A program made the translations under genes and the position numbers. From contig CAJNOJ010000097.1 in the NCBI GenBank assembly GCA_905250025.1, forward strand, positions 1 through 64,000: DNA of 64,000 nucleotides, given 5' to 3'. This DNA is from Adineta ricciae (taxonomy: Eukaryota > Rotifera > Eurotatoria > Adinetida > Adinetidae). Below are positions 11,950 through 24,400 of this stretch, piece by piece (position 1 is the first letter of the stretch; the number at the start of each line of letters is the position of its first letter). Under the pieces are notes generated by a model. It was not told the origin of the DNA, did not search any database, and worked only from the letters and a program-made list of their open reading frames with translations.

Positions 11950-14676
11950 ATGACTTCTGAGACGAATAATATCCCTCGAGAAGCTCCTGTCTGATGATGA
12001 TTATAATGATAATTCTATATACATACATACACACACATATATATACGTGTCGCACTGTTTAGATTAGACTCGGTCTACGATGTTTGTGTCCAGTAGATGA
12101 CAAGCAACAGCACCCATTCGAGCAGATCTTTTCTTGTAAAGAACAGACCACGAACATTAGCGAATGTATATTTGAGCAATACATCTCGCGATTAACAACG
12201 AATTATATCAATACTTTAATTATACTCTCTGGTCAATCTTGTGAAAGTAAGTGAAAGAGAATACATGTACATTTTTGGGCTGTGAGGATATATTTTTTCT
12301 TTATAGTTATTCAATTGCAAACTACTCTGATATCATTGACATTAACTTCTCTACATCGTTTCACTGTCGAACAAGATCAAAATCTAATTCTTCGTGTTAG
12401 CATCCAAGAATTCGCAAGTGATAATCTGACATCGAGAGGTATGTGAAAATCGAATCACAGTATAGGTAATTGTTTAATGTGTGTGTGTGTGTGTGTTTTT
12501 TCTTAGGCAAATTTGTTATATTACCCAGTGATTATTCAACTGAAACATTCGATCAGTTAAAACAATCGTGTTTAGATCATCAATCTTGTCCTCTACTGAT
12601 AACATTTCATCTTCTAAATCGTCTATCAAATAAGCAGTGCGTACAACTTCATCTCCTTTCGACAAATGATAAGCATCCTGAAAGTACAAATCTCGAAGAA
12701 TTCTCCAATCTTCTCCTGTCATTGTCATTATCTTTACCGTCAAATAGACAGAAACAATCGTTCCATTTATCTAAGTAAGTTTTACTTCGATGCCATCTTC
12801 AACTAATTACACTATTAAACATATGTCTTTCTTCTTCGTTAATGTCTCTAACATATGTATATAAATGTCTACTAAGCATAATCTCTCTCTCTCTCTCTTT
12901 TTGTATAATAGTCCACGCAATAGTCACGAACAATCATTATTCTCTTTAACATCAATCTTCCATGAATACGTGATTAATATTGAAGAACATTTTTTGTATA
13001 TATTAGCAACTATTACCAACGATAAACAATTGAAATCATATTCGAAAATTCAACGACTACTTAAATTACGACGAACTCGATCGAAAGTAAGAGTGCACAC
13101 AGAATGGGAAAAGAAAGACGACGATGGTATCTTTTTTTCCAGATGTCACGTGAATCAACTTCGGTTGAAACAGTACTCAATCGTCCTCACGAAGAAATTT
13201 GGGTTGATGGCCCATTGAGTTCATCACATCCTAAGAATGAAATTTGGATCGATGGTCCACGTCAATTCTCTCCTCGTTCACCTAAAATTTCATCACATCG
13301 ATCAACTCCTCGACATCGGTCGAAACCAATGCATACCAAAGCGAAACTTGTCTCTTACTCTCCGCATGATCACGAAGATTCGAAGAATTTCGATACAGAA
13401 TCTGTCGTTAGTTCACATTGCCATCTGCCTGTTCTCCCTGTATTTAAAGATCATACCTTACTTCCATTTCGTTCGAATCAACTGTTAACCAAAACGAAAC
13501 CCGTGACGACAGTCGACTCTCCGAAACTCAATCTAAAATTAAGTACAAACAAGTTAAATGACGATTTGGAGATGTTAGAGAAGACTTTGGAAACTCTTCT
13601 AGTACCATCACCTATCGTACCGAATGCGACTGACAATCAATCAACGATGAGTAAATCATTAAATCGCATCGATCATCTATCATCATTAATGTCGAACGAT
13701 GAAAAAACAAAACGTCTATCACGAATTGTTTCTCCGACGCGTTTTGATAAAATTCTTCCAATTGACGATACGCATCCGTCTGTGCCGAATTCTCCGTTAA
13801 TCATTCCTCGAACACGACGTGCACGTACATCGACAAATAAACCTCAAATACCTCTACGTACCACTAGTCTCGCTGAATCAACTACTCGTCCGTCAATTTT
13901 CCAACGTATATTTGGTTTACGTTCATCGCATCCTCAACAAACAATTGTTATTCAATCACCACCATCATCACCTTTAATATCACCATTAACAGTAACATTA
14001 GATTCTCATGATGACCTAATGCCATTAACAACAAGTAGTACAGCTTCATCAGCATCTGGACGTGCCAGTTCAAGTGGTTACGAATCGATGAGTAATACAA
14101 TACTTGAAGAAATGCTTGCATCAATGCCGACAAATATTACAAATGCAAATAATTCAATTAAAATACGTAATAAGTCAACACGGAAAGGTAACGTTCAACT
14201 TTAATAAAAATAATTTCATATAAACATGTTTGTTTAGATGATCGTCGGACGAATAGTAATGGTTCATGGAATAGTCCAACTGTAAGTCTTCGCGTGATAA
14301 CAATGTCCATTTGAATGATGTTTTCTTTAGATAGCGGATAAGTCTAATAGTCAACAACGAATATACCAGTTGAAGCATCGACAAAGTGAACTCAAATTTG
14401 AACTAGCAATGACAAAAACATTCTTATTAATGGATAAAAACAGAACTTTAGATCGTTCTGAATGTAAATATTCCTTCGTTTGGCAAAATTATTCATGCTT
14501 CTTTGCGTTCATTTCTAGTTCCCAAGCCAACAATTCCAAACAGTCCACTGCGAAAGAATTATGATGAAGAACATGAACTTGAAAAAGATATCGAATTCTT
14601 AGAACGACGCCTTGCAACAGCTAAGTCGCAATTGAAATTATCGACATACGATAAATCGAAACAGCTTCTCTCATAG
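11950..14676 (+). CDS. KIF26-like: KIF26/VAB-8-like kinesin with degenerate motor
   Basis: A divergent kinesin of 725 aa. Nine exons: 11950-11988, 12063-12246, 12307-12438, 12507-12774, 12912-13086, 13143-14187, 14238-14281, 14331-14463, 14519-14676. Residues 14-25 (IRLGLRCLCPVD) match the first kinesin strand (VRVxLRVRP), and YINTLIILSGQSCES occupies the P-loop position (normally AYGQTGSGKT), so ATP binding is probably lost. Motor-like order continues through LLITFHLLNRL to the neck-like KIQRLLKLRRTRSK. A long Ser/Pro-rich tail carries two EIW(V/I)DGP motifs near its start and a C-terminal helix, RIYQLKHRQSELKFELAM. KIF26/VAB-8 proteins lack motor ATPase and act in cell migration and signalling. 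The first exon uses a weak donor (GTCTGA), so the start is less sure than the rest. Confidence 0.65.
12479..12496. repeat. (GT)n microsatellite within an intron
   Basis: A GT run of about nine units inside intron 3 of the kinesin-like gene, immediately before the acceptor tract. Confidence 0.85.
12882..12899. repeat. (CT)n run in an intron acceptor tract
   Basis: A CT repeat that forms the polypyrimidine tract ahead of the 12912 exon. Confidence 0.75.
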
Positions 14677-14757
14677 AATGAATACACACACGTCTTTGTT
14701 TTCCTTTTAGTATCTCTGTTTTGATAAAATTAATAAAGAAAAATAGTTTGTTTTTTT

Positions 14758-15828
14758 TCAAAGATAGTTTATTGATAGATTGCAAAAACTCGGAGCGAGT
14801 ACATGATTGCATATGACTGGCGTAGAACCTGGAAAATCGCTGGTAGTACTTTGACATAGCTTGGAATGTTTGCATTGAACGAAATCCGTACTGATTATGT
14901 GAATCCCATACCGTCGAGCTTGAATGTATCGACGAAAAGATTGCTCACCACCGTAACCGATCAACGTGCGTGTAAGTTGCCCATTGATGTGACTAGACAT
15001 GATAAGTTGTTCTTTTCCTAGTGGATTTCCTATGCTAACAATCGATGCGTAGGACACATTGAGATTGGATTGACAGATGAAAAAGAAATTAGTTAATGGT
15101 TTACACGTTGGAATTAGATCAATGAAAAGATTAAATCGATCGTCAATGATACTGATCAAAATTTTCCCCAAGGATAATGAGATCGGTGGCCAACCATACT
15201 TTCTGTATTCATAATCTCCGCCTAGCTCATCATTTCGTTGGTTTTTTAGAGCAGTTTTTATTGAACGATGATGTCCACGAATGAAATCCGGCAAAATCAA
15301 CGAATCAGAAGAGAAGACTTCTAAAATTTGCTGTTTCAGAGAGTAGATATGTTCACATTGAATGCCACCGGTGAATGCCGTGAGAAAATCTTCATACAAT
15401 CGTTGCTTGATTTCAATAAATAAAAAAATAGGGTAATGACTGGGATTTCGCTCGATCCATCGACGAATTTTCAATAAGCAATCATTAAAACAGTAGCAAT
15501 TGCTTCGATCATCGATGATTTGTAAATGAAACACAAGATAATTCTTATGACTTACGTGAATATCTAGTTCAATTTGTCGGATGCCAGACATCAATTGAAC
15601 ATCGAGATCGGAATGTTCATACCGATAGAATCGGTTGCTTTTATGATAACTATTATGAGTGCCAAGAATGGTTGTGTGATGTAGTTTTAATCGCGAATCA
15701 ATCCAATGATGTTTAGATGAGAAGATTTGATATTTGTGAGATGATTTTGTATGAACAATGGAAGCACATTCATCATCATGGTAGACTATTTTCAGGAATA
15801 GTATCCACAGAAAAATAAGAATTATCAT
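14758..15828 (-). CDS. secreted Ca2+-dependent PI-PLC-like phosphodiesterase
   Basis: Phosphodiesterase of the Ca2+-dependent PI-PLC group (Pfam PI-PLC-C1 type), 356 aa, intronless. The frame opens further up to 15954, but the Met at 15828 starts a typical signal peptide (MIILIFLWILFLKIVY), so I chose it. The TIM-barrel landmarks come in family order: ILGTHNSYHK with catalytic His and Asn; DVQLMSGIRQIELDIHV; LVFHLQIID with the second His; NPSHYPIFLFIEIK; LPDFIRGHHRSIKTAL; GWPPISLSLGKILISIIDD; GIHIISTDF; and a C-terminal Cys pair near PVICNHVLAPSFC. Related enzymes are common in bacteria and fungi. No intron interrupts this gene although its neighbours carry many, so horizontal origin is plausible. 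Substrate unknown. Confidence 0.8.
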   Translation of the reverse strand: MIILIFLWILFLKIVYHDDECASIVHTKSSHKYQIFSSKHHWIDSRLKLHHTTILGTHNSYHKSNRFYRYEHSDLDVQLMSGIRQIELDIHVSHKNYLVFHLQIIDDRSNCYCFNDCLLKIRRWIERNPSHYPIFLFIEIKQRLYEDFLTAFTGGIQCEHIYSLKQQILEVFSSDSLILPDFIRGHHRSIKTALKNQRNDELGGDYEYRKYGWPPISLSLGKILISIIDDRFNLFIDLIPTCKPLTNFFFICQSNLNVSYASIVSIGNPLGKEQLIMSSHINGQLTRTLIGYGGEQSFRRYIQARRYGIHIISTDFVQCKHSKLCQSTTSDFPGSTPVICNHVLAPSFCNLSINYL

Positions 15829-16061
15829 GTCGTGAATCAATCGCCTTGAAATTTGCGTCAATGTGTGGTACGTGAAGGAGACAGGAAAAGAGAGAAATGA
15901 ATGTATTACCCTATTGGTGCTTTGGTATGGTAAATAAAAACAAAACGAGATCACAAGGCTGAATCGATTTTTAAAAACGATGAATGTGCTGTAAAATTTT
16001 ATTTTGAATTATAAAGAATTTCGAGAATGTTCATATGTTTTGAAGAAATCCGATTTTGCGA

Positions 16062-16552
16062 CTAGGCCAAGCCACGGTTTTTCAATTCCGATTTCATTTG
16101 CACAGCAGTGCATACTCCACAGCAAGATGCTGTCATACAATCGTTCAATGCTGATCCCTAAAGTTAAATAGTCACAATATACAATTCATTCCGTGTTGGC
16201 GATCGACAACTAAACACATACTTCGATATGAAGAACCGATCGAATTTTCATGCGATAAACAGCTATTTGACTCGTAATGCAACAGCCCAATATCGAATCT
16301 TCGTTGATACTCTTTCCCAGACTATGCATGAAACAACACAGGCATATCCAAGCACAGCAGCCTAATCAGAAAAAAATACGTACATCGCTATGACGTCATG
16401 CGGATCGTGTTGACACAAAACTTACAGTCGCCCATGTTATCACAGCAATCAAACAAGCCAACTGACCATTGTACAGTGGGTGCCAAGAAAGGATTGCTTG
16501 CATTTCCGTGACCCATTGGTTGATTTGTATGAACATTTTTCGGATCAGCCAT
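16062..16552 (-). CDS. PLAC8 (cornifelin/onzin) family protein
   Basis: A 120-aa Cys-rich PLAC8 protein. Exons 16552-16426, 16361-16222 and 16157-16062. The domain follows the family pattern: WSVGLFDCCDNMGDC near residue 30, then a Cys-rich hydrophobic segment (CAWICLCCFMHSLGKSI), SILGCCITSQIAVYRMK, and the closing block DCMTASCCGVCTAVQMK. Animal PLAC8 members are small membrane-associated proteins with varied roles; plant and fungal relatives influence cell size and metal handling. A specific function cannot be assigned. All splice phases agree and the length is normal for the family. Confidence 0.92.
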
Positions 16553-17812
16553 GTCGATGATTATCTTTTAGCACCTGGTAGTATGCTTGTTCTAAATGTA
16601 ATAAAAAATAATTCTTATCAACGTTGTTTTTTCAAAGAAGAATGAGACGTTCTCTAGCAACAACTGACTGTGAAATGTTAAACTGTCAGAAAGGTTTCTA
16701 TAAATATTAGCAAAACAGTCAATAGAAAAATTTCCCTTCCAAACATCAAATATTTCTAAAAGAGAGATAAATCACGCTTGACAATTATTTCGAGACAGAT
16801 GCAGTAAAGACTCCACAGATGAATGTTGTTAAATAGTAATGTTATTTTTTCTTCGACGAGCAGTTTCAAACAACTCTTATCTCGATATGAAAACTAATAA
16901 GACTACTGAGAAAAGTGTTCAAAGCAGCTATCATTCAACGCAAATATTCATTATTTATTGAACGTTTTCATTTGGAAATACAGAGCGAGCTCGTATCGTC
17001 AGGAATCGAGCTACACCTTTCTAATAATCAGAACAAAGCAAATCCGTTCGTTCAAATGTGATCTACTTCTTTTAAAGATCGTAATCATTACGCTATAAGT
17101 AATCTTCAGTTCGCACTTCTGGTGCTACTTACGTGTCGGGCGAGTGTGACGTTGTTGAAAGTAATTCGATACTTTACTCTCGACGGGTAAGAATGAAACG
17201 ATACATCTTACTTGTCTTTCCTTTATATACATCGTGTTATTCCAAGACGCGAACGAGGAACTAGGTGAGATGGTAAAAAAATAGACTTCTGATTGGATAA
17301 GATGTCTTTCATCAAATAATAGTACCATGGAGATCGATGTTTTTCTCTAAAAGAAACAAATTCTTTTTTTAGGGTTAAATACAAACATTACTGATAATTT
17401 GACGTGTGTAGTCCGAGAAAAGTACTGTTCAGTAACGAAGGCAAACACAATCTCGTGATTTTCAAATGTGTTTTCAGGGAATGTGGTGATTTAACGTTGA
17501 CGTTTCTGTGAGAAACACAAACATTTCGGAGAGGATCGGTTTTATTTGTCCAAAATACGGAAAAATAAATATCAAAATCAAATTATAACTAACACTTTTA
17601 TGTGTTTCTCGCAGTTACGTAGCAACCCATACTATTTCATCTTCACTGTGTGTAATCATTATGTCTCATTCATATTAGGCTCTCTTGTTCCGCTTTTATC
17701 TTTGAATGAACGAACACAAGCTCGTCAAAGTTGCCATTTTATGTTAGAAATTTAGTGTATGGTCATACAATGTTAGTATTTCGATCACAAAACTGATATC
17801 AATGCTCAGTGT
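16553..17812. other. spacer between PLAC8 and OPT genes
   Basis: About 1.2 kb of AT-rich DNA holding the PLAC8 promoter and the OPT 3' flank. Two 67-69 codon frames (17125-17328 minus, 17546-17755 plus) have no support. Confidence 0.4.
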
Positions 17813-19968
17813 TTATGAAGAGTTGCCAATCAAGGCTTGCTTGCAGGTATCCCAGCCATTGTTAACTGCCGTACCTACCCAGTCTGGAAATGCACGATTA
17901 AAATTGGTAAAAGCTATATTTACAACGATTAAAGTCAAATTTAAACCAAGATCGAGTGCACCAGACGTTAAATAAATATGACGTTGACTCCATGTGTACT
18001 TCCCAATTGTGAAATAGACTACGAAGCCGAAGAGAAGCCAAGTGAAAAGTGCACCTGCCGTTAAAAGTGCAGGCATCCAGCTGAATGATACTAAAATAAG
18101 AGGCCAATGAAGCTCTTTCAGCCAAGTGAATCGAGTCCAGCGTGATAGGGCCCAACTAGTAATGGGCAGCAATGCGCCGACTAAAAACGCCCACAATAAA
18201 ACACGGTTTCCCGTATTTGCACCGGCGAAAAACCCATCGACATCATTAAAAGCACTTCCACCCAGTAATGTAAAGTCGAATATGGAAAAACTTGAATCAT
18301 ATTGATTGTTAAGACCATAGTTATTAAAATTCATAAATTGAATACCGATGCTAAACATTGCACACACAAGACCCGCGAGACATTGAGCAGCAAACATATA
18401 ACGTGGGCCGATTTTCATATAATGTCCCAATTTCATATCTTGAATGAGAGCGAGTGTTTGAACGAAGAGTATATATCCAACAACGATGAATGTATACGTC
18501 TGTTTGGATTCATTTCCCAATGAAAAGCCTTGTGAGATAATCACATTGAGATAGTACACCGGTGCATTATGAAGGAATTGTCCAGTAATGGACGAAACAA
18601 GCCCAACGGGAAGAACAAGGGTTGCATTAATAACGAGAGATAGAAGTACTAAATACCACGGTAACCAATCATTACGATTACAAATAACACAAACAGTAAT
18701 TAAGGAAGCTGAAAATAATGCGAAGTACCACCATTCAGGAACGTATGCATAGGCTGACATGAGTCGAGCGTGCATATCATTACCCATATTAGTGAGTGAT
18801 TTCGATCGGAGTTGATCCCAAAGATCATAGCCATGAAAAAGAGCAGTATGTACGAAAATCGCTGGTATATATGCAAACGATGTGAATGATGTCACGAGAT
18901 TCATCGCTGTTATACCTGTAAACATCACACCAGCAATAGCTCGAGACTGTACTTGTCGTACGTTCGAGGCATATACAATCGGTACGATAAACCAGATGGT
19001 TAGCACGAAACCAAAGCCAATGTTAACGAGTGCCCAACCAGGCAGAATGAGTGGTGAACCAAGATATTGTGTTATCTTCATCCAGTCGAGTGTAAGTCCA
19101 CCGCCACCCAATGCAAGACCACGAACAGCAGTTAATTGGCCGAGTAAATGATTGTTTATGTCGAACATACACATCCACGAGAAAACAGAGAGGAAGGGCG
19201 CGATAAGTAACGGAAACCATTCGTAAATAAATGCTACGACAGTCACTAGGAAGAAAAATAGTAATTTGTTCTGATATAGGACTTCTTTGAGACTGCGGGT
19301 TTTCACTGTTCCATACGAATGCTGTTTTGCACTTGTTTCGCGTTCATGTAGCGTGCGTAAAATAGCAATGAACGGCAAGTTCTGTGGCCAGATAACTTCA
19401 GTTGGCCAAACCAAGAACCGTCGTAGTACACCTGAAAACAACATTGAGAAAAAAATGTTCGTAATTTAAAAAACGCGTGAAACGTACCGGCCAATCCAAA
19501 GCCAAGGAATTGAAATGCCAAAACAAGAAAGAAATAGTTGAAAAAATTCAGACCATCATTTTCCAGCAATGGTAATGCTGCCGCCGTGGCAAAATTAAAT
19601 TGCAGGTAATACATATAAGACACATTAGACATGATCAGTGCCAATGCATGCTCTTTTTGAGTAAATGGTTTTGATTTGGGCACAGCGTATGCCCAAAAAC
19701 GACCGATTGGATAGATCAACATAATAACTAACATCGGACCAATGTACGTACGAGTGAATGTGTAAACAGTCCATTGATGAAGATACGATGTAGCTATAAC
19801 GAAGATGAGTCCGATCACTACACTGCGAACTGTAAAACACTCTTCATCAAAATTGTCGCGATTTGCGCAGGTTCCGCCCACTTCTTCGAATTGAGTCATT
19901 TCTGCATCGATATGAAATTTCAACGCATTAGGGGGTCCAACCCCGGGATTTTCCACATCGTACGTCAT
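17813..19968 (-). CDS. OPT-family oligopeptide transporter
   Basis: Proton-coupled oligopeptide transporter of the OPT superfamily (peptide-transporter clade), 699 aa. Exon 1 is 19968-19488 and exon 2 is 19431-17813, with one 56-nt intron. About 14-16 hydrophobic helices are visible. Signatures: GVGPPNALKFHID near the N-terminus; RRFLVWPTEVIWPQNLP after the intron; LTLDWMKITQYLGSPLILP; and MKLGHYMKIGPRYMFAAQ, corresponding to the conserved KIPPR block of OPT proteins. An acceptor site lies 14 nt upstream of the start, implying a 5' UTR intron. OPT transporters are known from fungi, plants, protists and prokaryotes and are not part of the standard animal set, so the gene is a good candidate for acquisition by transfer, later gaining an intron. 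It appears intact. Confidence 0.92.
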
Positions 19969-21407
19969 GAGATTTACAGATGCTAAAATGTAAAATTAAT
20001 GATATTCAGTATTAAAATCGTAGAATATACATTATATATAACAAGCGAAATACTAAAACAGGTATGAGCTGAATGTTTTTACAAAACAACAGAAAAATAG
20101 ACAATTTATCATCGATTCGACTTATTTATCTCAGTTGTCTAGTTTTGCCTGCTATCTATCACTCGTAGTCATTCTACTGTTTCAATGCTGTCCGATTCGA
20201 ATTGAATATGAAAGTGTAGCAATGAAGCAATCATCACCCATGATCATAAAACCGTTCCGAATCACTGCTCTCTCTCTCTTTTTCCTCCTTAAACAAAAAA
20301 ACATAGAAATAGAGTACCCGTTCTATTCACTGATTCGTCTATACAGAATAATCAAATGTATAACGCACCTTACCTTAAAAATAGATGAATAAATTACATC
20401 AGTCATCACATATATAGTCAGTCTAACCTATTTGAACCCATTCCTGCACGGTTATGCATTTCGGCGGCAAAATGCGCACGGCGATTAATCAAAATATCCG
20501 ACGTCGTTCGATAACGGGTTACACTATCAGATAATGATAACTGCTGCTAGGAGTTATGCTTCCATTAGATTTATGTTTATTAATTAAAAGATACGCTGAG
20601 ATTTGATAGAAGCTAGAGTCATAAATATTTTCACATGAACATTGCCGGTATACCTACGATGCCTTCGAGAACATACGTACTTAGGAAAAACATTTAAATC
20701 GCTTTTTCAAGTGTGTCTGCATTTTAAAATACCATGGAAACTCAACTTTGCCGAAGAACTAGATTGCATCGTGATGCCTATAAATAGTTTTCCAACAAAG
20801 TAAATCGATAACAATGGAAGTATGCTTAAAATGCTGCGCATTCGATTTGCGAGTATTCAGTTCGTTGTGGAGAGACAGCGTTTTTTTTCCTCCACGATCC
20901 AAATAGATAATTTGAATAACAGAACAAGTATTGCACTTCCTGATTAAATTTTGTCAATACGAAACATTCGAAATGATACGCACGGAAAACTTTAAGATCA
21001 TACGACTGTCCATGTATGGTAACAGATAGCAATTTCGTTCTGTGTGAATTATGCAGACACTCACATATTAGATACATATTTCGATAAGAAACTGGACGCA
21101 TGTGTCAACGCTGAAATAATTAAATTTTTTTAAAAATTTTTCGATAGCTGAATCGATTGCTCTATTTCGCTACGCTACTTTTCACTTTTTTCCCTTTCTC
21201 TCTCTTTTCTCCCTTTCCGTGTCCACCTACATTACGTGATGCAAAGTGCATAACTGCATCGAACGTTTTTTCCTCCTTCAAACATTAAAAAATCCACAGT
21301 ATACCATCGAGCATTGTTATCTGTATAATAACTTTCTCAACACTGTTAATCATCGTCAAAATCGATATCGATATTCATTTTCAGATAGAATAAGAAACGA
21401 GCCAAAT
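19969..21407. other. divergent intergenic region OPT / RBM15
   Basis: Contains the OPT 5' UTR intron acceptor at about 19983 and the RBM15 upstream region. Short frames at 20135-20392 and 20826-21101 lack motifs. No RNA gene was recognised. Confidence 0.4.
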
Positions 21408-24400
21408 ATGAGTTCTCCTCCTATTTCAAGTAGTGCTGGTGGCTCTCGTCGAGCACGTTATTCGCGTTCGCCATCAGGCAGTGCTGCACCACCTTCAAAA
21501 CGCTCGAAACCATCAAGTTCGGGCGATGTTAGCAGTAATAACAATGATCAACAAAGACTTTACACGTCAATTTGTGTCAAAAATATCAATCCGAAAATAC
21601 CAGATCTCGGTAAATGATCCATATGAAAACGTAAACGAATATGCTTTTCTTCCTTGTTGTAGAGGTACGAGAACTGTGCGCAAAAAAATTCACAAAATAT
21701 GGTACAAATTTGGTGAAAATCTACTACCGTAATCAGGAACGTGTTGCTTTTGTTAATTTTACAAATTGTGAAGATGCAAGACGAGCACGTCATGCAAAAA
21801 CAGGACTCGTTTGGGAAAATATGCAAGTTCTTCTAGAACCGTCAGTATTTTTCCTTACAGGAAAACCTAAATTATACAAGCGTTTATTTTCTCTAGCGTT
21901 TATTATCGTCGAACAATTCCAGCTGAGCAACCGATCAATGCTTCGAGTCCACGTGGTCGTTCTCCGCGATCACCTCGTTCTCCACCTTCGCCCAAACGTC
22001 GACAACGTCGCCCGTCACCAAGTCCACCACCAGTCAGTTCACGAAGCCGACCTCATCATACATCCTCACCACCTCGTGGTCGTCGACACTATTCACCGTA
22101 TATACCGATACCACCTGATCTAGCTGACTACGCTGCTTCAAAGTCTAGTCGACAAACACATGCTTCACCATCGCCACCACGTCAACGGCGTCGCACTCGA
22201 AGTCGTTCGCAGTCGGCATCGCCAGGCGCACAAAAGAGTCATACAAAACATGATGATCCTGCTGCCGGCCGAACTGAATCGAATGTTCAACATGAACCAA
22301 CACGTACTCTATTTGTTGGAAATCTCGAACGCGACGTCAGGGAATCAAAATTGAGAGAGGTTTTCGGTCGTTATGGAACTATTGAAGAAAGTATGTTGTT
22401 AAATTCGCTCAGAAATCGTCATTTCTTTCTTTTGTCAACCTATAATTTAGTTGATTTAAAAGTTCCTCAATCATCATCAAAACGCGCGTATGCTTTCATT
22501 CAATATGAAAATATGGACATGGCATACGAAGCTCGCCGTGCGATGGACGGACATTTCATTGGTAAAGCCGATTGCAAAATAGGATACGGTATGTAAAATC
22601 AACTCTTTCTTTCCTTCAAATTGGCTGGCTTTTCGTGGCTTCTGATACATATGCATATGCTTCTTGATGCACACCTATCTTCTACTTTTTTGTCTTGTCT
22701 GTTTTTGACCTTTATAGCTCTTATATTTTAGAAATTCCGATTTAAAATTCATATTCATTGTGTTATCTATACACAATTTTTATTTGGCGTATTATAGCTA
22801 TGATGCATTTGCGTTTGAGAACAGAATAAAGCAGAACAGTGTTCGTATAGGAAAGCTATCACATAAATTTTAACACATTTGATGATAAATAATGAATTAA
22901 ATTGCAAGTGTATACGTATACACACACATTCATATCCATTTGACAAGAGAAACAAAATGCCATAGAGATACAACTTTGGTCATTATCTTACTGGTGATAA
23001 TATGTCATTGATATATGCATACATATATACATATATATATAAACAAACTGGATCCCTCCCTCATTCTTTCATTTTCTTCTCTCTAAAAGATCTTGTGTTA
23101 ATCCTTCTTTCGACACACATGATAATGCATTAATTAATTTGGTCAATTTAGTTGGCTGATATTCTTTTACTATGCGTTCATAGAAACATTTTTGTTCTTT
23201 TCATTTATTACTATATTAATATGACATTGATTACAATGATAGGGAGTTTGCAAGATTCTTCTTTTTGTTTCTCTTTAATTTTACGCATCATTTTGGTCAA
23301 TGTGATCGATGAATTTATATGCCCATATGAATTATATGTATATATATTTCAGGCAAAATCGTACCAACCAATTGTCTGTGGGTAGGCAATATAGCAATGG
23401 ATATGAAGCGACGTGATCTTGAGCAAGCATTTGCGCGTTATGGACAATTAAAATCATTTGATTACTCCAATGGTGATCCAATAGCTGTGGTTTCTTATAG
23501 TGACATTGAACATGCCATAGCTGCACGTGCAAAAATGACAGGTGTAACGCAGATAGTCGACGGGCGAAAAGTACGAACTGAATCGGGCCAATCGGATACA
23601 ACTCGTCGAGGTGAATTTATTAGTATGTAAGAAATAACATTTCTGACGTTTTTTTCCTCATTCTAGCTGGTCTTCGAATTGATTATCTTGACCGACCAAC
23701 CGCTCGACGTTTCGTTATCGTTCGCCCACAAGACAATGCATCCAAACAACGAACATCTCGATCATCATCTGCATCTTCAGCTTCATTAGCACGTTCTCGT
23801 TCGCCGAAAGATCGTCTTCGATCAGTCTCTGGCGATGATGAACAAGATGCAAACAAAAATTTCAAAAGACAATCGCACTCACGTTCGCCAGTTTCACCCG
23901 CATCCGCGCCATCGAAACGACGAACTCCAAGCCCAGTTGCACCTGTTGCTGGACAAACATTCTACAGTCCATACGGTTCGTATTTGTCACCTGATGATAC
24001 GAACAACATCAACAATGTTAATGAACTCATAACTTTATGTGAAAAACTGAATACCAAGATTAGAAATACTCTACCTACTGCTTATTCGGTCCAATTTATA
24101 CTCAAATCGCACGCGTATGATGCACGTATGCATTTCCTTGCTGGAGATTTGAATTTCGCGAACACTGTTCTCAGTAAGACTTTCTCTATGAGAAATAAAA
24201 TTCAAACATTTTCTTTCGTAGGCCAATCGAGCAGTTATACAGATGATAAGAAAGCATTGAACGTTACTCAAAGACTACGTCTGGATCCGCATAAGTTCGA
24301 TGATTTAGAGAAGAAGATTCGTACAAGTGTCAGCAATTCAATCTCGAGCGCCAATGGGCAAACATCATCCAGTAGTCGAAAGCAATCAAGTCAAATAAAT

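Noticed and set aside
20826-21101. 91-codon minus-strand frame near the RBM15 gene
   Set aside because: No start context, motif or splice signals; it sits in AT-rich spacer.
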